DNA of 64,000 nt from Nymphaea colorata. Lineage: Eukaryota; Streptophyta; Magnoliopsida; Nymphaeales; Nymphaeaceae. Location of the stretch: positions 5,385,500 through 5,449,499 of the forward strand of contig NC_045149.1 of the NCBI RefSeq assembly GCF_008831285.2, read 5' to 3'. Positions 44,301 to 54,300 of this stretch are shown here, piece by piece. The notes below the pieces were generated by a model. It ran no database searches, was not told the DNA's origin, and saw nothing but the letters and a program-made list of their open reading frames with translations. Numbering within the stretch: position 1 is the stretch's first letter; every line of letters starts with the position of its first letter. Both the position numbers and the translations under genes were made by a program.

Positions 44301-46452
44301 GCTTTGCGAGACCCCCTCTTGATCATTTTTTGTTTATCAAGAAAAATTCCAGGGATATGACCATTCTAGTAATTTATGTTGACGATATTATCCTGACAGG
44401 TGGCTTTGATCAAGAAATTTCTAATACAAAGTTGTTTCTCCAAAAACACTTTGTGACGAACGATCTTGGTCAACTACGATATTTCTAAGCAATAGAAGTT
44501 GCTCGCAACAAGGAAGGTGTAGTTCTATCCCAACGGAAGCATGTTCTTGATTTGTTGCAGGACACCGGGATGCTAGGGCCTAAGAGCTAAACCGGCTACT
44601 TCACCTATGAATCTACCCATACATCATGACCAATCAGAATTAGTGGATTCTCGATCATACAAATCCCTTATTGGGAAGCTCCTCTACGTTATTGTGACTA
44701 AACCAAACATTAGTTTTGCAATGGAGAAGCTAAGTCAATTCATGGAAAGATCCAGAAAAGTTCATTGGTATGCAACATTAATGGTGGGAAAATATTTGAA
44801 TCGTCTCTAGGTAAAGAACTTCTGTTTACAAAAGGCAAGGCCTTGGAAGTGGAAACCTATAATGATGCCGACTATATTGGCTTAGTCGAAGACAAAAAGT
44901 CTACCACAGGATTCCGTGTATTTGTGGGAGACAAACTTATATCCTGGAGAAGCAAACTGCAAAATGAGGTGTCAAGAACTAGTACAAAATCTGAATACAA
45001 AGCAATGGCTCAAACTGCCGCTGAAATGACTTGGGCTAAATCCATGCTATCTAGCCTAAGTGTGTCGATTCCACTTCCCATAAAGATGTATTGTGACAAT
45101 CGAAGAGCCACATACATTGCGAACAATCCAGTTTTCCATGAGAGAACTAAACATATTGAAGTGGACTACCATTACATTCAGGAACTCGTTCAAGGAGGAA
45201 CCATAACCACCATTCATATATCATCAAAAGATCAAGCTGCAGATGTCTTCACTAAAGCTCTTCCTATTGGTGATTATTTTAGATGTTGTGACAAGCTGAG
45301 CATGATTAATATGTATGCTCAGGGGGAGTGTTGAATTAGAAGAGTTTATGTTTCTAGGTGGTTCTTTGCAATATTTAATAGTTAGGAGGTCTCTTTAAAC
45401 ATTCCTCTATTTTTTGTTGATGTACTTTGTAAATCTCTCTTCAACCCTAATCTCTTTATTATGGAAATTAGGGTTAGTGAATGGATGAACGTTTTTCTCT
45501 CTAAGGCTGCCAGCTGTAACAGATGTTATTTGTAAGTCTCTATCGCTGCCCTAATCTCTATATTATTGAGATTAGGGTTAGTAAATTAGATGAATTTTTC
45601 TCTCTCTAAGACAGCCGGCTGTAACAAATTTTGAGGTTGGATTGAAAATAACTTGCAGACTGACAACACAGTTTCTCTATTGCAACACCTAGAACATTTT
45701 TGTCCAGTGTTGGACTGAATTGATATGATGAACATACTCAAGATATCAGCAGTCTCAGCCGCTTCTCATGACATTAGAGACTTTCAGATAAATTCCAACA
45801 TTTTAAAAAAAATTTGTGAAAAATGAAAAGAAGGCACAAGAAAAGGCATTCATTAAGCGAATGAGCTCTAATATACAAAAACATAAACTTTAAATTCTTG
45901 CCTGGAAAAACTAGCTTTCTTAAACTTATTTCCCCAAAAGATTTGAACAACTAACATCATTCTTAGATAACATTAAGTTCACATATGCTTCAAAAACAGC
46001 ATTGGTATTGAAGTCATTATAACTATGATTCTAGCAAAAAAAAAAAATCACACTAATTCAGAAAACTACATATTGAGATCTACTACCTCAAAAGAAATAA
46101 TCCGTGGAGGTGAATCTATGGGCCTATCATTCTCATCAGTCTCGATGTCGCCGATCCTTAGAAGATTGAATATTGAGTCTCCAGTAACCTGCAGGTAACA
46201 TTATAAGCAGATTACCAAAAAACTAGCGCCGACAAGAATGAGATAGAAAATCAAAATATGGACCATAAATAACCTTTCCAAAGATGGTGTTCTTGCGATC
46301 AAGCCAATCACAACGATCAAGAGATATGAAGAACTGGCTGCCATTTGTATGTGAAGATCCAGCATTAGCACAAGCAACTAGTCCCCTGTGGTTGAATCTA
46401 AGCCGTGAATGAAACTCATCAGCAAAAGTACCACCATAAATACTTTCACCAC
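33745..46452 (-). CDS. CYP57: CYP57/CWC27-type spliceosome-associated cyclophilin, 10 exons, N-terminal exons missing from view
   Basis: Peptidyl-prolyl isomerase-like protein of the CWC27 family; family members associate with the activated spliceosome in the nucleus. Exons (5' to 3'): 46274-46452, 46087-46188, 43115-43218, 42865-43006, 41530-41749, 39180-39219, 38563-38583, 36351-36537, 33960-34118, 33745-33885. They join to 430 residues with consistent phases and no internal stop. The cyclophilin part shows FADEFHSRLRFNHRG, ACANAGSSHTNGSQFF and DWLDRKNTIFGKV. The charged tail shows KKLNLLSFGEEAEEEE, SSHDVLNDPRLLK, KGMGSEARAE, KKRRLQG, and the conserved C-terminus DDPDAYYVEDPL, KEKFNKMQAK, REREWAGKSLT. 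The plant family is about 500 residues, so roughly 75 N-terminal residues, including the catalytic FHR segment, are absent; they should lie right of the transposon block. Confidence 0.92.
33960..34118 (-). CDS. CYP57: CYP57 penultimate exon
   Basis: Fifty-three codons starting VLGRLEKFRSS after ACCAG, with an acidic SGSDEDDD stretch and WQSNLLKFEPDLSNK, ending before GTAATG in phase 0. Confidence 0.9.
34784..35520 (-). pseudogene. Copia relic: 3' LTR, polypurine tract and RNase H end (CYP57 intron)
   Basis: The LTR-like block 34784-35120 ends ACTAACA, followed by the complement of a polypurine tract (CTCCCCCTC near 35128). Beyond it the minus strand encodes SKHIKMDCHYDREE near 35290 and a decayed RNase H with SLSSTESECWAMA near 35470. 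Stops break the frame and no 5' part is present. LTR start is tentative. Confidence 0.65.
35316..35345. repeat. (AT)n microsatellite
   Basis: About 30 bases of AT repeat within the Copia relic. Confidence 0.85.
35521..36350. other. CYP57 intron, no gene seen
   Basis: A sequence of about 70 bp, including GCACTCCTATTAAAATTC, is duplicated at 35640-35700 and 35710-35775. A CCTAGGC-type patch at 36070-36180 resembles 8745-8810. Otherwise nothing recognised. Confidence 0.5.
36351..36537 (-). CDS. CYP57: CYP57 exon: KGMGSEARAE and KKRRLQG segment
   Basis: Acceptor GGTCAG, donor GTATGT. It encodes NADESEKTKKEKLKLKEKG, then MGSEARAELVEKAYGDLQLL and QKKRRLQGRTED, closely following plant CYP57. Confidence 0.92.
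36538..38562. other. CYP57 intron, no gene seen
   Basis: 36860-37200 is an AT-rich block with AACGCG/CGTTTTTT words like the repeats at 40-41 kb. 38220-38370 repeats GATCAGA/TCTGACC words. No coding frame recognised. Confidence 0.5.
38563..38583 (-). CDS. CYP57: CYP57 21-nt microexon
   Basis: The sequence between CAGCCAG and GTATGC is 21 nt and reads W-LQFSSK-R in the frame that joins the flanking exons (phase 2 to phase 2). Alternative acceptors here give 25 or 14 nt and break the frame. Inferred from phases, not transcript data. Confidence 0.6.
39180..39219 (-). CDS. CYP57: CYP57 40-nt exon
   Basis: Flanked by TTTTTTCAG and GTATGT. In the frame required by both neighbours it reads KQSIKESKPSSP. 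Only this frame fits phase 1 before and phase 2 after. Confidence 0.72.
39480..39625 (+). repeat. Possible LTR remnant
   Basis: An LTR-like stretch (GTCTCTATTTAAGTAGATATTAG) leads into TGTATCATAGC, a decayed form of the primer site TGGTATCAGAGC. No internal region follows. Weak call. Confidence 0.3.
39640..39990. repeat. Pair of diverged direct repeats
   Basis: ACCCGACTCACTTCC ... GGTGGATCCCAACCCGCC (39641 onward) recurs in diverged form from about 39837 (CACTTCCACACTCGG ... GGCGGATCCCAACCCGCC). Both continue into an AAACTTTTG(G/A)(A/G)GTGTTA word. Origin unknown. Confidence 0.6.
40093..40433. mobile_element. AT-rich MITE-like repeat with CATTGTCAC ends (copy 1)
   Basis: It starts CATTGTCACAAAAAACGTG and ends with GTGACAATG, the inverted form. 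The inside is AT-rich with GAAAAAACGTG and CGTTTTTTT words. No clear target duplication, so borders are tentative. Confidence 0.45.
40569..41036. mobile_element. AT-rich MITE-like repeat with CATTGTCAC ends (copy 2)
   Basis: It starts CCATTGTCACAC and ends GTGACATTGCCC, with GTGAAAAAAACGC words inside. It resembles copy 1 and the block at 36860-37200. Confidence 0.4.
41037..41529. other. CYP57 intron, purine-rich, no gene seen
   Basis: 41040-41200 is GGGAGAG/AAAAAG-rich; the remainder shows nothing recognised. Confidence 0.5.
41530..41749 (-). CDS. CYP57: CYP57 exon: acidic/coiled region
   Basis: It begins DLLEQEQTKQIQKSVREAL after CTTCAG and ends at AATG before GTAATG (phase 1). It contains the acidic run SDDDEMKFDERMRLQ and a basic end VPKKSKN. 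Confidence 0.85.
41750..42864. other. CYP57 intron, no gene seen
   Basis: 42400-42490 carries GACTCGGC/AACTTGGCAGACTC words like those near 12126-12690. No coding signal. Confidence 0.5.
42865..43006 (-). CDS. CYP57: CYP57 exon: KKLNLLSFGEEAEEEE segment
   Basis: One base completes Lys, then 47 codons from KLNLLSFGEEAEEEE to GEPTDQKQ; donor GTAAAC, phase 0. It contains SSHDVLNDPRLLK, typical of plant CYP57. Confidence 0.92.
43115..43218 (-). CDS. CYP57: CYP57 exon: ILWNPFDDIIPRR linker
   Basis: It starts ATATTGTGG after GTGCAG and ends AA before GTGTGT (phase 2). It encodes ILWNPFDDIIPRRVPGKVL and a lysine-rich end. Confidence 0.88.
43219..44049. other. CYP57 intron, no gene seen
   Basis: Nothing recognised between the ILWNPF exon and Copia fragment E. 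Confidence 0.5.
44050..45635 (+). pseudogene. E: 5'-truncated Copia fragment, reverse transcriptase to LTR (CYP57 intron)
   Basis: Plus-strand pieces: FSPVA near 44080, LDVKNDFLYSDLHKTVYMQQP near 44127-44190, KVCKLKKAIYGFKQSPRAWF near 44235-44295, VIYVDDIILTGG near 44370, SRSYKSLIGKLLYVIVTKP near 44650, and an open RNase H/C-terminal frame 44765-45334 ending MYAQGEC. A polypurine tract and LTR (from 45329) follow. Earlier stops and shifts kill it. It is a relative of B2 that retains the YVDD part B2 has lost. It is antisense to CYP57. Confidence 0.82.
45329..45626 (+). repeat. E 3' LTR with internal tandem duplication
   Basis: It begins TGTTGAATTAG after AGGGGGAG. A 103-bp segment (45429-45531) is repeated imperfectly at 45532-45634; each copy contains ATTAGGGTTAGT and ends near GGCTGTAACA/CAGCTGTAACA. 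The true LTR end could be 45521 or 45626. Confidence 0.6.
45636..46086. other. CYP57 intron, no gene seen
   Basis: AT-rich, nothing recognised. Confidence 0.5.
46087..46188 (-). CDS. CYP57: CYP57 exon: end of cyclophilin domain
   Basis: Thirty-four codons, phase 0 at both ends: VTGDSIFNLLRIGDIETDEN, then DRPIDSPPRIISFE. Acceptor TGCAG, donor GTAGTA. Confidence 0.9.
46274..46452 (-). CDS. CYP57: CYP57 exon: cyclophilin core
   Basis: Acceptor CTTATAG, start phase 1, donor GTTATT. It encodes GESIYGGTFADEF through WLDRKNTIFGK, the middle of the cyclophilin fold with the NGSQFF and Trp positions intact. Confidence 0.93.
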
Positions 46453-46804
46453 CTATAAGAACCAAAAGTCCAGTGGTGGATAACGTCCATCAGATACAAT
46501 AACTGTAGGTTCCTTGCAACCAATATTTCCAAGCCACAATGCTTACACATGTAGCTACTTATTCTACCAAAAATATTAGTACAAAGAAATAGGTATAGTT
46601 GCAGTTGAAAGGTCCCATTTTTAGATCCCAACAAGTACTGAAACTACTTGAGACAAAGTTGGTTGGGAAGTAAGTTCAAAACATTCAGCTAGACAAATAA
46701 GTAAACAACCTTTTTCTCATATTGGCCTTTTGTTTCCTTTCTTGCTATGTTTCTCTTATTCCCCATCATATTTGTTCAACCAGCTAATTTTACACCAACC
46801 AATG
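46453..46804. other. CYP57 intron left of gypsy element G, no exon seen
   Basis: I looked for the expected cyclophilin N-terminal exon (FHRVI ... VQGGDPTG) on the minus strand and did not find it. Confidence 0.6.
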
Positions 46805-47070
46805 TGTTAGCCGGCAGCTAACAAGCGGCGTGAAGGAGAAAGAAGAAGAGAGGAGAGAACGAGAGAAAAGAAAATCAACTTCAAGTTCGATTAATTGGGG
46901 CAAAACTCAAGCTTAAGCACAAAACAACTATGGGTCTGGCCCGGACCAACACCTACTGAAACCAGATCCGTATTGGACCAATCTAACATAAAACTTAAAG
47001 AACACAACTACGGAACACAAATACTGATGCTCGACCCCCATGTACTACGATCCATCCATGGATCGTAACA
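46805..47070 (-). repeat. G 3' LTR (266 bp)
   Basis: Its right end GTACTACGATCCATCCATGG ATCGTAACA recurs in slightly changed form at 50330-50357, the remnant of the other LTR. Confidence 0.8.
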
Positions 47071-47194
47071 AATACTCCCCCCTTCCAAAAACACCTTGTC
47101 CTCAAGGTGTGAAGGATGGGAATCGCTGCTGTAGATCCTCTGGATCTTCCCATGTAGCTGGTAACTCCTCCTCGGAGAGCCATTCAATCAGCCA

Positions 47195-50100
47195 CTACGA
47201 CTTCCACCTTTCATCTACTTTGAGGCGACGTACCCCTACTCGGCGTAAGGGATGCATGTCAGTGGGGATCGCCAGGGCTGGTGCTGCAGAGACTTCTCCT
47301 TCTGTCGGTGGCTTGAGGCACGCTTTTAGCTTAGACACATGAAAGACTGATTGCATGGTGCTGCCCAGTGGTAACCGCAGTTCGTAGGCGAGGGGGTCTA
47401 CCCTTTTCAAAATTTCATAGGGGCCAACATACCTCGAGAGCAATTTACTTTTACCGGCCCCGCGCATCCCTACTAACCGTTGGGGTGGCCGCCTTAGGAA
47501 TACCCATTCTCCTTCCTGGAACTAAAGGTCTCGATGGCACCGGTTGTATTGGATCACCATACGATTTCTCGCTGCTGCAAGGTGTTCCTTAAGATCCTTA
47601 AGGATCACATCGCGGCACCGCAACTGCGCATCTACTGACTCCTCCCGTGCCGTACCCGGCTGATACCTGCGAATCGTGGGAGGGGGGCGCCCGTAAACGG
47701 CCTCAAAGGAGGTGATGTTCGTGGAAGTATGCCAGCTTGTATTATAAGCGAACTCTGCCAAAGATAAGAAGTTAACCCATGTTTTGGGACGCTCCCCAAC
47801 GAAACACCTCAAATAAGTATCCAGGCTCCGGTTACAACCTCTGTCTGTCCATCTGTTTGTGGGTGATATGCCGTACTCATCTTAAGTTGAGTGCCCTGTA
47901 GTCTGAAATACTCTTGCCAAAAAGCACTAAGGAACATCGAGTCACGGTCACTTACAATGGAACGTGGCATCCAATGTAGTTTGCCCACTTGTTCTTGAAA
48001 AGTTTGCGCTACTGTTTGGCTGAAAAAGGGTGTGCGAGAGGTATGAAATGTGCATACTTAGAAAGCCTGTCTACCACCACCAATATGACAGACTTACCGT
48101 GGGAGCTGGGTAAGCTTTCGATAAAATCCATGGATATGTCCTCCTAAATCTAGCTGCAATAAGCCTGCTGAACGCGTAGTCTCATACTTGTTGCGTTGAC
48201 ATACCTCACACTGCCGCACATACTCCCGCACCTCACACTTCATCCCCGGCCAAAAAAATGCTGCCCTCAAGCGTCTGTAAATCCCCTCTACTCCTTCATG
48301 ACCTGTACCTTTCAAATCATGAAAATATGAGATCAAAATGTCTGGCAAGTCTGTCTCGGTCAGATAAATATTCTATTGCGGAAGTAGAGGTAAGGGGGGC
48401 ACCATTCATAACCATATTGTCTCGTAGAATCTTGTGTTAGCTCAGTTCGTATGCGCTGCACAGATGCGGCCGATCGATGAGCTTGCTGAATATCTGCCAC
48501 ATATGTCACAATGAATGGTTGAGAATATCCAAAAGCCTTGCCCTTCCTACACTTGTCGAGATAGTCCATCTGCTGCAGGATTTTCTTTCCCACTGCGATG
48601 TCGAATCTCAAAATCGAAACTAAGCAATTTCATCACCCAACGCTGCACGGCGGGTACCAAGGTTTTCTGTTGGAGACAATAACGCAGGCTATGGTGGTCT
48701 GTGATCACCACAAACTTCTGGCACAATAAGTAATGACGCCATCTAAGAACAGCCAGCACCATAGCGATGAGCTCGCGCTCGTAGGCAGATTTACTGCAGA
48801 AGGTGGGCCCCATTGCGCGATTGAAGAACGCCACAGGGTGCTTGCCTTGGCTCAAAACAACTCCTACCCCTACGTCTGAGGCGTCCGTTTCTACCTCGAA
48901 TTGCATAGTGAAATCGAGCATGCGTAAGACCGGCACTGACGTGATGACATTTTTGAGCTTGGCAAATGCTTCCTCAGTCTGGTCGGTCCATCGAAACTGG
49001 TCCCTTTTTGTCAGATGTGCCAATGGTGCGGCGATACTCCCAAAATTTCGACACGAACTTACGGTAGTATCCTGCCAAACCCAGAAAACCGCGTAACTCC
49101 TTGACCGATTGTGGAGTGGCCCAATTACGCACGGCTAGCACTTTATCCTCTTCCATTCTCACGCTGCCCTTGCCGATCACATGGCCAAGATATGTGACTT
49201 GGCTCGTCCCGAATGAGCACTTGGATAGCTTGGCATGAAGGGAGTGATGCCTTGTGTAGATAACACCACCCGCAGATGATCTAAATGCGCCTCTTCATCT
49301 GCACTAAAGACAAGGATGTCATCAACGAAGACCAGTACGAGCCTGTGCAGGTGCGACCGAAAAATATCATTCATGAGCGATTGGAATGTCGTTGAGGCGT
49401 TAGTGAGTCCGAACGGCATAACACGGAACTTGTAATGCCCATCCGGTGTCAAAAATGTTGTCATAGGAACATCCTGCAGCGCAATCCGTATCTGATGATA
49501 TCCTGCGCGAAGATTCAACTTGGAAAACAGGGCTGCGCCCTTGAGTGCATCTAGGAGATCTTCCACGATAGGGATGGGGTAGCGATCCTTCACAGTGATA
49601 GCATTCAAGGCGCGGTAATCCACACAAAACCGCCAGTTGCCATCCTTCTTGTGAACAAGGAGGGCAGGAGATGCAAAAGGGCTGCGACTAGGCTGAATAA
49701 ATCCCTACTCTAGCATTTCCTGCACCAGTCGAGTTAGGGCATCACGTTGGGTCGGGTTATACCTGTATGGTCTCCTCTTCACAGCTTCGACCCCCAATTG
49801 AAGCTTTATGTGGTGGTCATAGGCGCGTGGAGGAGGTAATCCATGCGGAACATCGAACATGTTTGAAAATTCCTCTAGCAGGGCAAGTAGTCGCGCGCCC
49901 GTGAGGGTGGTGGCCGGCCTCTCTTCTGTCACGGTGCTGGTCATGAATAACACATACGAAGCGGCTGCCCCTTGCAGCATCTTGGATGCAGCGGTCTCCT
50001 AGACTTGTTGTCTTGGAGTAGCTGATAGGTTTAGGCGCCTCCCATCCGATTGTGTAAAGTGCATCTTCATGTTAACGAAGTCCCACGCTACCTCGCCCAG

Positions 50101-50325
50101 CCCTTTCAACCAGTGAAACCCCAAGACAAGGTCTGCCCCGGCCATGGCTTGTGTATACAACTGCACTGAAAACCCATGGCCCTGGATCTCCAGCTTCTCG
50201 ACGGTGCACCGCCCTTTACATTTTAGTGTGCTTCCGTCTCCCACGACCACATCAAACTCTGGCTGGTGGTCTATTGTACACCCCAGGGCTCTAGCGGATT
50301 TCTCACAAATAAAGTTATGTGGGGA
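47195..50325 (-). pseudogene. G pol remnant: protease, reverse transcriptase, RNase H, integrase
   Basis: Minus strand, 5' to 3': truncated protease (HNFICEKSARALGC near 50300, ADLVLGFHWL near 50125); reverse transcriptase ([41 protein letters not shown] near 49330) at 49180-49630; RNase H (FEVETDASDVGVGVVLSQG near 48900); integrase zinc region (HEGVEGIYRRL ... CEVCQRNKYET) 48094-48348; integrase core (NTSWHTSTNITSFEAVYGRP near 47720); C-terminal LLSRYVGPYEIL, AYELRLP, VFHVSKLKAC at 47195-47467. Frameshifts and stops separate the blocks, and gag is missing. The domain order (RT, RNase H, IN) is gypsy-type. Confidence 0.9.
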
Positions 50326-50362
50326 ATCGTACTACGATCCATACATGGATCATAACACAATG

Positions 50363-50694
50363 GTCCCAATGTATCTCCTCAGTATCTAAATTGTATAGTT
50401 GACTCATAGGAACAAGTTCACCAAAATTTTGAAAATTCATTCTTGGGGTATTTCTTTAGCAAAGGCTGTCGCCGAGCCAAGGATTGTCCCCAAAGGAAGG
50501 AATCCCTAGAGGAACATCCTGAGCCTCCAACTATAGCTAAGGTGCATTTGAACCCCCTGCAGACGCTTCATACCCTGCATGCATAACCAGTAGGGCTTCA
50601 CCCAAGGTTGTTCTAAGTGTGCGCCCTCATCAATGGCAAGATTGTGGACTGCAGGTGCAACTCCCAACTTCATGGCAACACGAATGGTGTCATG
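50363..50694 (-). other. Short unassigned segment between G and B2
   Basis: The minus strand has an open stretch (about 50509-50690) reading RVAMKLGVAPAVHNLAIDEG then AHLEQPWVKPYW, which looks protein-like but which I do not recognise. It could be an old transposon piece or an exon. It is not the missing CYP57 N-terminus. Confidence 0.35.
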
Positions 50695-50749
50695 TGTTGA
50701 ACGATGGAGGAAGAAACGAGAGAGAGAGAGATGAAACTGGGTTCCTTCC

Positions 50750-51003
50750 TGTTGAAGTATGTTAGACGGGTCTCGGGACCGGGTCCGGATCCATACCCGA
50801 TCCATCTTGTAGCCCTTGTTGGGCATTACTTAAGTCGTGTAACCCTAATCCTTATGAGTAATGAAATCTTAAGAGAGAGAGAGTCTGGCGGCTAGTGGGC
50901 AACCAGCTCCTCCTCATCCGTGGTGTTTTTTTCTCTTGTTGAGGGTTTTTCCACGTTACATCGTGTTCGTCGTATTCTCTTTCTCTGTGCTCGTGTTTCT
51001 ATA
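50750..51003 (+). repeat. C 5' LTR (254 bp)
   Basis: TGTTGAAGTATG ... Compared with the 3' LTR it keeps an 11-bp segment lost there between two GATCCAT words, and shows a few substitutions. Confidence 0.92.
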
Positions 51004-51340
51004 TGGTATCAGAGCCCACGAAATTGAGACTTTTTTGGTGATCGTGGAGTTTTCTTCACCCGCCGCCGCTGCTGTCACCGTCGTCGTTTTCGCCACCACC
51101 GCCGTCACCGCCGCCGCCGTGTCCGACGCCGTTACCTTTCTGCTGCGCCATCCGACGACGCTGCTGTCACCGCCCTTACTACCGCGCCGTCGCCCTTGCT
51201 GCTGCGTCGTCGACCTGCTCCCTGCCGTCGTCCTCTGCACCATCACCCTCTGGGTCTACACTGCTCCTGTCCCTTCGTTGTCGCTGGTGCTTCTCTTGTT
51301 TTACCGTCGCTCGTGCCCTTTGTCGGCCTGGTCTGAGATT

Positions 51341-54300
51341 ATGGCAGTTTCTTCCTTGTCGACCGTCAACACCAATCAAACTGAAATTGGGGCTTATAGA
51401 TCTGAGAATGTTCCCGTTCAGGTCATTACTCTTCGTCTCACAAAGGAGAACTATTTCACGTGGTCGGCCGCTATGACTATGGGGATTGCTGGCCGTGGTC
51501 GGATTGCCTATATCGATGGAAGGAACCCTGAACCGGCAAGGACAAGTGGTGTGTGGGACACTTGGTTTCTTGAGGATCAAGTGAAAACTTGGATTGTCAA
51601 CTCTGTTTCCGCAGATCTTCAACCCCTTATTCTTCGGAAGAAGACTGCAAGAGACATGTGGGTGATTTTAGAGCAAATGTATGGCCAGAAGAAAACTGTT
51701 ATTCGAACTTACCACATAATGAAGACTGTCTATGGACTTCGACAAGGGAACTCTTCTGTCGCAGATTACTATGGAGCTTTGAAAGCCAAGTGGGACGAGC
51801 TTGACTATCATTCTGATATTCCTTGGCATTGTCCCCAGGATCAGGCACTTTATATAGCTAAGGAATGGGAAAACAGGGTGTTTCTTTTTTTGGCCGGTTT
51901 GAATGATGAGTTTGAAGGTGTTAGAAGCCAGATTCTAAATTCTGGAGAGGTGCCCAGTATGGAAGATGTGTACTCCTGTATTGAAGCTGAAGAACAGAGG
52001 AGGCTGGTTACTACTGAGGGCAAGAGGGATCTCATGCCCTGTCATGAGAGATCCGCTCTTGTGAGTCGTGGTCCTGGAGGCAATATTAGATCTCTTCACA
52101 GATGCACTCACTGAAAGAAGACTGGTCATACCGTGGATTATTGTTGGGATCTTCATCCAGAAAAGAAAGGGAACAAAGGAAGGTCTTTTATTGGGAAGAC
52201 GCTTGTGTCTGAGGTGCCTAAATCTAGTGGAGAAAAGGTCTCCATTTCTGTTGACCAGCTTCGTGAACTGAGGGCTTACTTTAGGCCGGATCGATGTCAA
52301 CCAGGTCGAGACATCTGATGAGACACAGGCTAATCATGCACTTGCAGTTGTTGGTGATACAGGTAACTCTTCTGTGGGGGAATGGATTGTGGATAGTGGT
52401 GCTACTCACCACATGACAGGTAACCCTAAGTTGTTTCATGAGTATAAGTTATCTTCAGGAAGGGAACGAGTATTTCTCGTAGATGGTTCCTCTACCTCTG
52501 TGGCAGGCGAAGGGACTCTATCCTTGTTGGACAAATTTCATGTGCGGGGAGCATTACATGTGCCCTAGTTTCCCTTAAATCTTTTGTCAGTTAGTAAACT
52601 TACTAAAGAGCTGAATTATGAACTTATTTTTTCTGCCAATCGTTGTGTTTTGCAGGACTTGGTGACAGGGAAGAGGATTGGGATTGGTTTGGCGTCTGAT
52701 GGCCTATATCGTCTTCCCATACGCGTGGCCACAGCTCTGATGACACGATCAGCAAGACAAAAAAGCGAAGAGAAGATTGTCTTCAGTCCTTCTTGTACTG
52801 GCATGAACGCCTTGGGCATTTACCTTTTGGGATTTTGAAACAGTTGTTTCCAGATTTGTGTTCCTCTCTGAGTTTGTCTTTGATTTCCTGTGATGTTTGT
52901 CAGTTTGCCAAACATGTGAGGGCTTCGTACCCCATTTCAACTAGTTGTGTTAATGAAGCTTTTTCCTTGGTTCACTCGGATGTGTGGGGGCCTTCGGGAA
53001 TTCCTACCCGTCAAGGTTTTCAATATTTTATAACCTTTATTGATGATTTCTCTCGGACCACCTTTGTGTACTTGTTAAAAGATCGCAGTGAGGTTCCTCA
53101 TGTCATAGAAACCTTCATTCTCCTTGTGCATACTCAATATGGTGGAACTATTAAAACCTTCCGGTCCGATAATGCCCGTGAGTATATGTGTCAGTTTGTT
53201 GAGGATTTTCTTCGAAAAAGGGGGATTGTACATGAGACGTCATGTAGTTATACTCCCCCACAAAATGGGGTGGCTGAAAGGAAAAATCGCCAACTCCTTA
53301 ATGTCACCAGGGCCCTTCTGTTTCAGAGAAATCTTCCCAAACACTATTGGGGTGATGCAGTTCTTACTAGTGCGTATCTCATCAACCGCATGCCCAGTCG
53401 TGTGCTGAATGGTCGGACTCCCTATTCGTTACTGCCTGGAAGTTGTCAACCGTTTCTTCTACCTCCTCGTGTTTTTGGCTGTGTGTGTTTTATTCATAAT
53501 CACAGTCCCAATGTTAAGAAACGTGATCCCCGGTCTATCAAAAGTGTGTTTGTTAGGTATTCCCCTACTTAGAAAGGATACAGATGTTTTGATCCCACCA
53601 CTGGTCGACTTTATGTTACACGGGATGTTACCTTCTTGGAACGTACCTCTTACTTTGAAGAGAATCCTCTTCAGGGAGAGAAGTCTGTGGTTAGGGAAGA
53701 GTATTCTCAGGGTCAGGAGATTCAATTTACAGATTTTTTGGAACTACAGGAAAGCTGAACCACTTACAGTTGATTATGAGCATGAGAGGGAGAAAGGGTG
53801 TGACCCTAGAACTGAGAAGGAAGGCCAGCGGGTGTTTGGACAGGTCTACTCCAGATGAGGTGCTCGGACAGAGGAGGTGACTTGTGGTGCGAGATCTACT
53901 TCCAATCTCAATGTCATTCCTTCTCTGGATGAACAAAGTCCTACCTCGAAGACTCAAGATGATGTTGAAAAGAAAAATGAAGATCTTCTCATTGCCCTGA
54001 GAAAGGGTGTCAGGTCATGTACTCAACACCCGATAAGTAATTTTGTATCTTATTCCAAACTTGGCAAGGATTACAAGTGTTTTGTATCTTCTCTTTCTTT
54101 GGCTGTGATTCCCAGGTCTGTTGCTGAAGCTCAAAGTGATTCCAAGTGGGTTGATGCTATGAAAGAAGAAATGGAAGCCTTGAGAAGAAACATGACATGG
54201 GAAGTTGTGAAGATTCCTGAAGCGGCTCACTTGGTTGGATCCAAGTGGGTGTATACTATCAAGTACAAACCAGATGGAAGTGTTGAAAGATACAAAGCTC

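Larger units (their letters stand above)
46805..50357 (-). mobile_element. G: Ty3/Gypsy element, gag and most of 5' LTR deleted
   Basis: Target duplication CAATG at 46800-46804 and 50358-50362. 3' LTR 46805-47070 (TGTTAGCC ... GATCGTAACA), then the complement of a purine tract (ACTCCCCCCTTCC). Internal region from integrase back to protease; at the right only the last ~30 bp of the 5' LTR remain (50328-50357), joined straight to the protease. Inserted in CYP57 intron sequence or 5' flank. Confidence 0.88.

Noticed and set aside
46453-46804. Missing CYP57 N-terminal exon
   Set aside because: No FHRVI, VQGGDP or similar coding stretch found on the minus strand here.
50936-51340. N-terminal extension of C gag into the leader
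   Set aside because: The frame is open upstream of ATG 51341 but crosses the LTR border and primer site; A has the matching start at 2299.
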